From: Chloroflexota bacterium
Lineage (GTDB): Bacteria; Chloroflexota; Anaerolineae; Aggregatilineales; Phototrophicaceae
Direction of reading: 5' to 3'
Assembly (NCBI GenBank): GCA_020161935.1
Contig: JAIUNI010000001.1
Coordinates: 1,426,001-1,490,000 of the forward strand
Length of the DNA stretch: 64,000 nt
Shown: piece by piece, positions 17,128 through 24,497 of the stretch
How the letters are laid out: each line of letters begins with the position of its first letter
Position numbering within the stretch: position 1 is the first letter of the stretch
Position numbers and translations under genes: made by a program
The notes under the pieces: generated by a model
The model's input: only the letters and a program-made list of their open reading frames with translations
Told to the model about the DNA's origin: nothing
The model's database searches: none

Positions 17128-18465
17128 GTGCGTTCATATATTACGTTACTTCGGCAAAATCCCGGTTTTGCGCGCCTCTGGTACGCGCAGGTCATTAGTC
17201 TTTTTGGCGACTGGTTTAATATTATCGCCCTGTCCGGTTTGGTCACCCAATATACTGATAAATCCGGCTTGGCCGTCAGCGGCCTTCTGCTCGCGCGTGT
17301 GCTGCCCCCCTTCATCGTCAGCCCCTTTGCTGGTGTACTCATCGACCGCTTCGACCGTAAACGCTTGCTCATCATCAGCGATGTCATGCGAACACTCATC
17401 GGCCTCTCGCTGTTCTTCGCAACCTCCCCCGAACGCCTGTGGATCATCTACGCCGCCACCATCGTGCAGTTCATGTTCTCCGCCCTGTTCGAGCCAGCCC
17501 GTTCCGCCTTGATGCCCGGTTTGCTCCCGCCCAAAGACTTGCTGAAGGCCAATGTCCTCAGCAACGTCACATGGTCGGTCATGCTCGCCGTTGGTGCGAT
17601 GATCGGTGGCGTAATTACCGCTGTCTTCGGCATCACAGTGGCGCTGATCGTGGATTGCGCCAGCTTCGCCCTATCTGCCTTTCTGCTGACGACCATTCGT
17701 GTACCCGTTCAGTCCATTGAGGTCAACAATCCTGATCTGCCGCGCAAAGCATCCAAAGGCTTTACCGACGGCCTTGCCTATGCGAGGCAGCGTCCGAATA
17801 TCCTCATTGTGTTGTTGGTCAAAGCCGGTCTCAGTGTCGGCAGTGTGGATACGCTCATCATCGCCTACGGAACCTCGTTGTTCGTCATTGGCGAAAACGG
17901 CACCGGTTCGATGGGCATCCTCTACACCTTCTTTGGTTTGGGTGCGCTCCTCGGCCCTGCCCTGCTTAACCGCTTCAATAACGGGCAGGTCGTCACCATG
18001 CGCCGCCTGATGATCCTCAGTTTTGCGTGGGTCACTGTCGGTTGGATCTTGCTCGGCGCAGCCCCCACCATCTGGCTCGCCAGCATTGCCTTGCTGATAC
18101 GCGCGATGGGTGGTTCCGCCACTTGGACGTACAGTTCCACCATTATCCAGATGAGCACCGACAACGCCTACTTAGGGCGCATGTTCTCGCTCGATTGGGC
18201 AGCCTTCTACCTCGTGATAACCATCAGCACCTTGCTCACCGGACAGGTACTAGAAACGCAGGGTAACGAAGCCGCTCACAGTGTCGCCCTCGTCATCGGC
18301 GTACTCAGCATCATTCCCTTGATCGCGTGGGCGGTCGCGGTGCGCTGGGTCGAGAAGCATATGCCAATCATGCCAGTCGTAGAAACGGAACCTACACCAT
18401 CCGCAGAATCCGGGGCTGTCGGCGTACAGCCAACGGCCGCCCATCAATCCGATTTTGGCGTATGA
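17128..18465 (+). CDS. MFS transporter (MFS_3/EntS-type exporter)
   Basis: A 445-residue protein with 12 predicted helices. The opening FARLWYAQVISLFGDWFNIIAL and the loop PFAGVLIDRFDRKRLLIISD are typical of the MFS_3 group, which exports drugs, macrolides or siderophores using the proton gradient. The start is GTG at 17128. The C-terminal ~35 residues are a polar Pro/Ser/Thr tail. It is followed after 44 bases by an FAD-dependent monooxygenase on the same strand, so the pair may form a modify-and-export unit, but substrates are unknown. Confidence 0.85.
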   Translation: MRSYITLLRQNPGFARLWYAQVISLFGDWFNIIALSGLVTQYTDKSGLAVSGLLLARVLPPFIVSPFAGVLIDRFDRKRLLIISDVMRTLIGLSLFFATSPERLWIIYAATIVQFMFSALFEPARSALMPGLLPPKDLLKANVLSNVTWSVMLAVGAMIGGVITAVFGITVALIVDCASFALSAFLLTTIRVPVQSIEVNNPDLPRKASKGFTDGLAYARQRPNILIVLLVKAGLSVGSVDTLIIAYGTSLFVIGENGTGSMGILYTFFGLGALLGPALLNRFNNGQVVTMRRLMILSFAWVTVGWILLGAAPTIWLASIALLIRAMGGSATWTYSSTIIQMSTDNAYLGRMFSLDWAAFYLVITISTLLTGQVLETQGNEAAHSVALVIGVLSIIPLIAWAVAVRWVEKHMPIMPVVETEPTPSAESGAVGVQPTAAHQSDFGV

Positions 18466-18474
18466 TACGTATCA
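18463..18474. promoter_or_regulatory. Perfect 12-bp palindrome between MFS and monooxygenase genes
   Basis: TGATACGTATCA is a perfect palindrome that begins in the stop codon of the MFS gene and lies 36 bases before the monooxygenase start. Its half-site TGATAC is the same as in the operator at 2120-2136, but here without a spacer. It may be a regulator site for the monooxygenase. Confidence 0.35.
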
Positions 18475-18509
18475 AAGAGAAACGCAGCGCATTCGAGAGG
18501 ATATGAACG

Positions 18510-19928
18510 ATGGAGGCACTTCGGCAGCACGCGGTTGTGATCGGCGGCAGCATGACCGGTATGCTCACCGCGCAGGTTCTAACTCATCACTATGCGAAGG
18601 TCACGATCATCGAGCGCGACCAACTGCCGGATGAAGCCGAAATACGCGATGGCGCACCACAAGCCCGCCACCTTCACGTCCTGCTCGCAAAAGGTCTCGA
18701 AATCGTCGAAAAGCTGCTGCCGGGGATCGAAGCCGAAATGGTCGCCCACGGTGCAACTACCCAATTCTGGGGACGCGACACCACCATGTATATGGAACGC
18801 GGTTGGATGCCATCCTTCGAGAGTGAAATGAAGACGCACGGCATCAGCCGCGTCCTGTTGGAATGGCTCGTCCGTAAGCGTATTCGTGCCAACACCAAAA
18901 TCACCATCATGGAGCGCACCGTCGTCAAGCAGCTTCTAACGAACGATAGCCGTCAGCAGGTGACCGGTGTTGAAATTCAACCCAAAGGCACGATGACCAC
19001 CAGCACCATCCATGCCGATCTGGTGATCGATGCCAGTGGGCGCGGTTCAAACGCCGCCGAATGGCTGACCAGCTTCGGCTATGAACAGGTGACTGAAACC
19101 GTCGTCAACTCCTTCCTCGGTTATGCCACCCGCCGTTACAAGCGCCCTGCCAACTTCCCCGCCCATCTCAAGATGATTACCATCCAATCGCTGCCCCCTG
19201 TACACCTCAGCGGCGGCGTGATTATGGAAGTCGAAAACGGTGAGTGCCTCGTAACCGTCGCCGGTGTCAACAAAAATTATCCGCCGACCGACGAAGCTGG
19301 ATTTGTAGAATTTGTGCGTACCCTGCTCTCCCCTGTCATCTACGACCTCATTCGTGATGCCGAGCCACTTTCCAAAGTCTACGGTTATCAACGCACCGAA
19401 AACCGCATCCGCCATTACGAACGCTTCACCCGCTGGCCGGATGGCTTTATCGTGCTGGGCGATGCCGCCTGTGCCTTCAACCCCATCTATGGTCAGGGCA
19501 TGACCACCGGCGCGATGGAAGCCGACGACCTCGGCAAACTTCTCGATGAATATAAAGGTCGCGATCAAACAGGCATGGCGAAAGCCTTCCAAAAACGCTT
19601 GGCAAAGTTGATCGAAACGCCGTGGCTCATGGCGACTAGCGAAGACTTGCGCTACCCCGCCACCGAAGGCGCAGCCCCCAACTGGCGCATCCGCTTGGTG
19701 CAGCAGTACATCCAGCGCATCATCGCCATCATGCCCGACCACCCCGAAGCCGCCGATGTATTCCTGCACGTCATGAACCTCGTGCAGCCGCCTACTCAGC
19801 TCTTTCGCCCCAGTCTGCTCGTCAAGGTGCTGGGCAGCTTGCTCACCAAAAAGAAGACTGCCCAAAATCATACCGCCATTCCCGCCGCCCTCTCCCAACC
19901 GCACACATCATCTTCCCTTAGGAGATAG
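18510..19928 (+). CDS. FAD-dependent monooxygenase/oxidoreductase (UbiH/PHBH-like fold)
   Basis: A 472-residue flavoprotein. The N-terminal dinucleotide fold is VVIGGSMTGMLTAQVL, followed by an acidic end of strand 2 (IIERD). The middle has DASGRGSNAAEWL, and the FAD-binding GD motif is IVLGDAACAFNPIYGQGMT at about residue 320. Enzymes of this type hydroxylate or epoxidise aromatic or isoprenoid substrates with NAD(P)H and O2. The C-terminal 40 residues are a low-complexity Lys/Thr/Ser tail. The TAG stop at 19926-19928 falls at the start of the first hairpin of the adjoining repeat array, and the last residues (TSSSLRR) may therefore be repeat-derived. Confidence 0.8.
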   Translation: MEALRQHAVVIGGSMTGMLTAQVLTHHYAKVTIIERDQLPDEAEIRDGAPQARHLHVLLAKGLEIVEKLLPGIEAEMVAHGATTQFWGRDTTMYMERGWMPSFESEMKTHGISRVLLEWLVRKRIRANTKITIMERTVVKQLLTNDSRQQVTGVEIQPKGTMTTSTIHADLVIDASGRGSNAAEWLTSFGYEQVTETVVNSFLGYATRRYKRPANFPAHLKMITIQSLPPVHLSGGVIMEVENGECLVTVAGVNKNYPPTDEAGFVEFVRTLLSPVIYDLIRDAEPLSKVYGYQRTENRIRHYERFTRWPDGFIVLGDAACAFNPIYGQGMTTGAMEADDLGKLLDEYKGRDQTGMAKAFQKRLAKLIETPWLMATSEDLRYPATEGAAPNWRIRLVQQYIQRIIAIMPDHPEAADVFLHVMNLVQPPTQLFRPSLLVKVLGSLLTKKKTAQNHTAIPAALSQPHTSSSLRR

Positions 19929-20590
19929 GGACGAGATACTTCTCGTCCGCATCACCCACCGCAATCATCCCCACGGGTGTAGGGACAGCAGACAGGCTGT
20001 CCGCCTCTAAAACCTCGACAATTCTTAACTTGCTGCAAGTGAGAGCCATCATGCTCTGCCCTCATCACCAACCACAAACACCGTCTTTTCGTAGGGACGA
20101 GATACTTCTCGTCCGCGCCACCCTCACCAACCATCTTCTCGTAGAGACGTACGCCGTTGCAACCTCTGTCACCAACCACAAACACTGTCTTTTCGTAAGG
20201 ACGAGATACTTCTCGTCCGCATCACCCACCGCAATCATCCCCACGGGTGTAGGGACAGCAGACAGGCTGTCCGCCTCTAAAACCTCGGCAATCCTTAACT
20301 TGCTGCAAGGGAGAGCCATCATGCTCTGCCCTCATCACCAACCACAAACACCGTCTTCTCGTAGGGACGAGATACTTCTCGTCCGCACCACCTCCCCGAC
20401 CGATCATCTTCTCGTAAATACACGCGCCGTTGCGCCCTCTGTCACCGACTACAAACACCGTCTTTTCGGAGGGACGAAATACTTCTCGTCTGCGCCACCC
20501 TCACCAACCATCTTCTCGTAGCGGAGGGTCTGAGATCCTCTCGCGCATTTTATCCTCCATCGCTTGCGGAGGAGGTGTCGCGTCAGCGAC
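19923..20590. repeat. Tandem ~270-bp repeat array full of small hairpins
   Basis: Two nearly complete copies with a 270-base period (for example AGGGACAGCAGACAGG at 19981 and 20251) and a degenerate partial third copy. Each unit carries two hairpins with stem GGACGAGA / TCTCGTCC and loop TACT (19929, 20095, 20199, 20365, and a decayed one at ~20472), one with stem GGACAGC / GCTGTCC (19983, 20253) and one with stem AGAGC / GCTCT (20042, 20312). The right end has further hairpins: GAGGGTC / GATCCTC (20524), TCCTCC / GGAGGA (20553) and GTCGC / GCGAC (20577). Most are preceded by GTAGGG or TAGGG. Open frames across the array show no family resemblance. This is a clustered, REP/MITE-like palindromic repeat. 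Confidence 0.85.
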
Positions 20591-21127
20591 GGAGGGGATT
20601 ATTGCTCCATTCTAACCTCTAAAATCACCCTGCACTGCCCACCATTTTCTAACCCTCTTCCAAACCATTTTCAAACTTGACTTTTTAGACCCTTTGTTCT
20701 ACACTGTATATGTGCATATCTCTCTATATTCTTTGTGCCTTTGTGGTAAAAACGCATTCATGGCGCTCCACTGCCGCCGCCGCCGCCAATGCCGCCACAA
20801 ACGCCTTAGTGTTCTTGCCAACTTGTCCTGAATGACCAACTGACATTACCGACACTGACGACATTTCCGACATAAAATGCACTGTGAAATTGCAGAATTT
20901 GAAGAATTTTGTGCATATTCAGCAAATTGCTCCCTCAATCCCGCCTTCTAAAACCGTTGCCGCATTTGCGGAATTCGCAGCTTTTGTGACCGAAGGAAAT
21001 CCTTTAGGGCAGCTTTTGGCGGTTCGCTCCCGTGCAGCCGCCGTCCAAAACACGTTGTAACAACAACAGCAACTGCAACAACTGCATTATTTTCAATATT
21101 TCGAACATTTTGAACGTTTGAGGAATC
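20591..21127. other. Non-coding stretch with no recognisable gene
   Basis: About 540 bases without a convincing reading frame. It has simple-sequence patches (CCGCCGCCGCCGCC near 20775, CAACAACAGCAACTGC near 21060) and a pyrimidine-rich left part. A promoter-like pair lies at 20677-20705. Nothing else can be supported. Confidence 0.5.
20677..20705 (+). promoter_or_regulatory. Orphan promoter-like sequence
   Basis: TTGACT (20677-20682) and TACACT (20700-20705) are 17 bases apart, followed by the inverted repeat ATATG-TG-CATAT. No plus-strand gene follows for 2.5 kb, so this is either chance or the promoter of an unrecognised RNA. Confidence 0.25.
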
Positions 21128-21155
21128 AAAAAGGGCAAGCACTTGGCTCGCCCTT
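21128..21155 (-). terminator. Terminator of the Gfo/Idh oxidoreductase operon
   Basis: On the minus strand AAGGGCGAGC pairs with GCTTGCCCTT around a five-base loop, followed by TTTTTG. It lies 20 bases after the oxidoreductase stop codon. Confidence 0.85.
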
Positions 21156-21174
21156 CGGACTTAAAACCTGTCAC

Positions 21175-22284
21175 CTAGCTGTCGAGCGTACCCTTCTTCA
21201 GCCCAACCGGCAGCGCCGCTGGCTGCACCACGGTACTCGTCAGGGTCACGTGCGTCCCTTGGCTGGAAGCCTCGTGGAAGCTCTGCATCAGGTCGAGAAC
21301 ATGGAACGCCAATTGCCCGCTGGCACGGTGCGCCCGTCCACTGCGGATCGCGTAAGCCATGTCAGCCACGCCCGTACCACGCCCGATCTCGTCGCTGTGC
21401 GAAAGTTTGATCTCGCGCCAGTCCTTCTCGTCCCAGCGCCGTACCAAAACCTTACCGCCGAAGTTGTTCGGATCAGGCACGTTCATCGAACCTTCCGACC
21501 CGTAAATTTCGATCAACGGCAGGTTGTGCGACCATGTATCGAAGCTCGTGATGATCGTCCCCACCGCGCCCGACGCGAAGTCCATAATACCCGCGACGTA
21601 GGTTGGCACATCAACCGTAATCTTCAGCCCGTTCTTCTCTTTGCTGGTCGCAATACGTTCCGGGAACGAAATCTGCGCCGAACCGGTCACACGCTTGATC
21701 GGCCCCATCAGGTTAATCAGCGCCGTCAGGTAATACGGCCCCATATCGAACATCGGGCCACCGCCGAGCTTGTAATAGAACTCAGGGTTCGGGTGCCATG
21801 ACTCTGGCCCATGCCCTGCCATACACGCTGTCGCCGCGATTAGCCGCCCAATTAGCCCGTCGTCAATCACCTTACGCGCCGTTTGGATACCACCACCGAG
21901 GAAGGTATCCGGCGCGGAACCCACCAGCAAACCCTTCGCCGAAGCCGAGGCCAAAATCTGTGCGCCCTCGTCACGGTTCAGCGCCAGCGGCTTCTCACCG
22001 TAAGCATGTTTGCCCGCGTTCAAAATCACCAGCGTCACTTCAGCGTGTGCTTGCGGAACGGTCAGGTTCACCACAATCTCGATAGAGGGGTCAGCCAGCA
22101 GTTCGGAAACCGAGTAGGCATGAGGAATATTAAATTCCTTCGCCCGTGCCTGTGCGCGGCTCAAATCCATATCGGCAACGGCAGCGACCTCAAGAATTTC
22201 GTAGTTACGAAGCCCCTTCATGTACGCGGGGAAAATGTTACCGCAGCCAATGATGCCGACGTTGACTTTATCGACCATGTGCAT
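21175..22284 (-). CDS. Gfo/Idh/MocA family NAD(P)-dependent oxidoreductase
   Basis: A 369-residue two-domain dehydrogenase. The N-terminal Rossmann fold contains VGIIGCGNIFPAYMKGL (residues ~9-25). The conserved EKP motif is AYGEKPLALN near residue 95. The C-terminal alpha/beta substrate domain includes GGPMFDMGPYYLTALINLMG. The family oxidises or reduces sugars, inositols and sugar derivatives. It overlaps by 17 bases with the TIM-barrel isomerase gene upstream on the same strand; the pair is typical of inositol-like or keto-sugar catabolism. Substrate is unknown. Confidence 0.9.
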   Translation of the reverse strand: MHMVDKVNVGIIGCGNIFPAYMKGLRNYEILEVAAVADMDLSRAQARAKEFNIPHAYSVSELLADPSIEIVVNLTVPQAHAEVTLVILNAGKHAYGEKPLALNRDEGAQILASASAKGLLVGSAPDTFLGGGIQTARKVIDDGLIGRLIAATACMAGHGPESWHPNPEFYYKLGGGPMFDMGPYYLTALINLMGPIKRVTGSAQISFPERIATSKEKNGLKITVDVPTYVAGIMDFASGAVGTIITSFDTWSHNLPLIEIYGSEGSMNVPDPNNFGGKVLVRRWDEKDWREIKLSHSDEIGRGTGVADMAYAIRSGRAHRASGQLAFHVLDLMQSFHEASSQGTHVTLTSTVVQPAALPVGLKKGTLDS

Positions 22285-23020
22285 AACCTTTCGAGGTCAA
22301 GAAGGTATAGCTCTTGGTTACCGCCTCCACCATATCCGTCGCGCAGCGATCCAATTCCACAATCAGCCATTCTGCGTGGGAAGCGGGGATAATCGTCGCC
22401 CAGTCCATCACCCCGTCACCCACCGCCACCATCGGCTGGTGCTCATCCGCTGGGCCGTCCTTAATATGCAGCAGGGGTACGCTTGCGCCGAGCTTGTTCA
22501 GCACCGCCACCACATCACTCCCGCCCGTTTGCGTCCAATACGTGTCGATCTCAAACCCGACGCTGGGGGCAAGATGCGCCACCATGGTCTCGAAAGCGGG
22601 CTTACCATCTACCTGCTGGCGGAATTCCCACCAGTGGTTGTGGTAAAGCAGCGTCAAGCCGTTGGCGCGGGCAATCGCGTCGGCTTCGTTAATCCGTTCA
22701 CAGTTCGCCTTAATGCGGTCAGCCGTCGCGAAATCCTCAGCCGGCAGGAACGGCAGCACCACATACTTCGCGCCTAGCGCCGCCATCGTATCCAGTACCT
22801 TATTCTGGTCATCGCCCAACGGCAGCGGACCATGAGCGCTCGACACTTTCAAACCAAGTTCAGCGAACAACTTGGTCGCGGCCTCCAGCGTCGAGCCATT
22901 AAAACCAGCGGTTTCGACACCGGCATACCCCATGTCGGCGACTTTGCGTATCGTTCCATCAAAATCTTTTGCAAGTTCATCTCGTAATGAATAAAGCTGT
23001 ACAGCGATTGGAGCAGACAC
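22268..23020 (-). CDS. Sugar phosphate isomerase/epimerase-type TIM-barrel protein (xylose isomerase-like)
   Basis: A 250-residue single-domain protein of the AP endonuclease 2/xylose-isomerase-like superfamily. It opens with the family's VQLYSLRDELAKDFDGTIRKVADMGYAGVE. Metal-ligand residues are in LLYHNHWWEF and in FEIDTYW, and a late LLHIKDG contributes another histidine. Members isomerise or epimerise keto sugars and inosose. It is the first gene of a two-gene operon with the Gfo/Idh oxidoreductase. No transporter or other catabolic gene is attached. Confidence 0.86.
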   Translation of the reverse strand: MSAPIAVQLYSLRDELAKDFDGTIRKVADMGYAGVETAGFNGSTLEAATKLFAELGLKVSSAHGPLPLGDDQNKVLDTMAALGAKYVVLPFLPAEDFATADRIKANCERINEADAIARANGLTLLYHNHWWEFRQQVDGKPAFETMVAHLAPSVGFEIDTYWTQTGGSDVVAVLNKLGASVPLLHIKDGPADEHQPMVAVGDGVMDWATIIPASHAEWLIVELDRCATDMVEAVTKSYTFLTSKGYAHGR

Positions 23021-23234
23021 AAAACCTCCCTATTTCTACCAAATGGAACGTGGTAAACCCACGCCAAAACGGATTGATTCTACTCCGCTCAGGGTAGCCT
23101 AGCAAGGACAGATGGATAGTAATGGGCAAACGTCAGTCAGGCAGTGATGGAGCGCGTTGCGGGGGGTAACAGGCGGTGATAGAATGCAGCTATGAAGTGT
23201 TCCATAATGTTGTGGTTGCAATCGGGGTAAGTGA

Positions 23235-24380
23235 ATGAACCGTTACATGCGACTTGTACTCATACTCATTGTTCTCGCGGTTGGCGGATGCAACCTATCC
23301 TCTCAACCACCGACGAGCGAACCAATCGATGTTCCAACCTCTCAAGCGGGCGGGCGGCCTACCGTCACCATTACCTCGCCGGCAGACGGTGCCGAGGTCA
23401 TGTCCGGCACGCAGGTTTTCGTCACGGCAACCGCCACCGACGCGGTAGGTGTAACCCGTATGCAGTTGCTCGCCAACAACCAGATTGTCAAAACGATTTC
23501 TTCTGAGTCCCCAGCGGGTCAGCGGAACTTCGAAGTCATTTTGGATTACACGCCGCGCCAAGAGGGCGAAGTCAACTTACAAGTCGTGGCTTACCGTGGC
23601 GCGATTGCCAGCGATCCGGCTTCGGTCGACATCAACGTCAAAGCGCAAGCGTCTCAGGTGCAGCCGACCCAGCAGCAGTCCTCAGGCGGGAATAGCGGAG
23701 GCAGCGGCGTTCCCGCTATCGACCCGAATGACCCCACCTGCCGCGCCCTCACCAATACCGGCTTGAACCTCCGCAGTGGGCCGGGAACGGTTTATGATCG
23801 CGTCGGCTTGGTCGCGGGTGGCGCAGTTGTCCCGATTATCGGGCGCGTCGGCGATAATTCGTGGTGGCAGGTGCGCTACGGCATCACAGTTGGCTGGATC
23901 AGCGGTCAATACACGTCCATCTATGGGATTTGCTCATCCATTCCGGTCATCAGCATCCCGCCGACACCGACCCCAACCGGCAGTACACCAACGGCGGTGC
24001 CAACCGTTACCCGCACCCCACCACCTGTACCGACCATCACCGTGACCCCCGGCAAGGCGGATCTTGTTATATCGAGCATCGCTGGCCCGACCAGCACAAC
24101 AGTCGCCGCGAGTCCCGTGACCTACTCGGTGACCATCACCAATACTGGCAGCGGCCCAAGCGGCACCTTTAACAATAAGATCCGGCTGCCAAACGGCATG
24201 GATACCGACTTGGGTGTCGTCTCCAACTTGAATGCTGGTGAAAGCATCAGCCTCACTATTGAAATCACCTACACCGCCGCGACCTCCTACACACTTGTCG
24301 CGATGGTCGATACCGGTAGTCAGGTCAACGAAGTGAGCGAGGTCAACAACACCGCTACCTTGCTCATAACCGTATCCTAA
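23235..24380 (+). CDS. Lipoprotein with Ig-like, SH3b and CARDB domains
   Basis: A 381-residue exported lipoprotein. The signal peptide ends in a lipobox (LAVGGC, Cys19). A bacterial Ig-like domain runs from about residue 43 to 135 (VTITSPADGAEVMSG...). After a Gln/Ser/Gly linker, an SH3b domain spans about 165-235 (LNLRSGPGTVYDRVG...WWQVRYG...GWISGQYTSIYG). A Thr/Pro-rich linker leads to a C-terminal CARDB adhesion-like domain (about 275-381). SH3b domains often bind peptidoglycan, and CARDB and Ig-like domains occur in cell-surface adhesins. It probably sits on the outer face of the cytoplasmic membrane or envelope. It is a single gene with its own terminator. Confidence 0.85.
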   Translation: MNRYMRLVLILIVLAVGGCNLSSQPPTSEPIDVPTSQAGGRPTVTITSPADGAEVMSGTQVFVTATATDAVGVTRMQLLANNQIVKTISSESPAGQRNFEVILDYTPRQEGEVNLQVVAYRGAIASDPASVDINVKAQASQVQPTQQQSSGGNSGGSGVPAIDPNDPTCRALTNTGLNLRSGPGTVYDRVGLVAGGAVVPIIGRVGDNSWWQVRYGITVGWISGQYTSIYGICSSIPVISIPPTPTPTGSTPTAVPTVTRTPPPVPTITVTPGKADLVISSIAGPTSTTVAASPVTYSVTITNTGSGPSGTFNNKIRLPNGMDTDLGVVSNLNAGESISLTIEITYTAATSYTLVAMVDTGSQVNEVSEVNNTATLLITVS

Positions 24381-24387
24381 TGAATAT

Positions 24388-24417
24388 GGGCAGGGAACAG
24401 TGTTTCCCTGCCCCTTC
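24388..24417 (+). terminator. Terminator after the SH3/CARDB lipoprotein gene
   Basis: GGGCAGGGAA and TTCCCTGCCC form a perfect 10-bp stem with a six-base loop, followed by CCTTCT. It starts 8 bases after the stop codon. Confidence 0.8.
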
Positions 24418-24462
24418 TACAATGTTCTAAATCCGAATTCGATATGAATTTTTTCGGTTAAA

Positions 24463-24491
24463 TTGACTTCAAATTGAAGCACCTATAGAAT
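24463..24491 (+). promoter_or_regulatory. Promoter of the pseudo-receiver/Y1 gene, with spacer inverted repeat
   Basis: TTGACT (24463-24468) and TAGAAT (24486-24491) are 17 bases apart. The predicted transcription start coincides with the ATG at 24498, so the mRNA would be leaderless, and no ribosome site is visible. The spacer holds a perfect inverted repeat, CTTCAA-A-TTGAAG (24467-24479), well placed for a repressor. Confidence 0.7.
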
Positions 24492-24497
24492 GCACTT

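Noticed and set aside
19047-19904. A 285-codon minus-strand frame
   Set aside because: It is antisense to the FAD monooxygenase and shows no domain features.
20030-20521. 163-codon and other frames across the repeat array
   Set aside because: They only translate the tandem hairpin units, repeat with the DNA period, and have no ribosome site or recognisable domain.
19923-20590. CRISPR array
   Set aside because: The repeats have a ~270-base period and internal palindromes, and no uniform 30-40 base spacers; no cas gene is present in the window.
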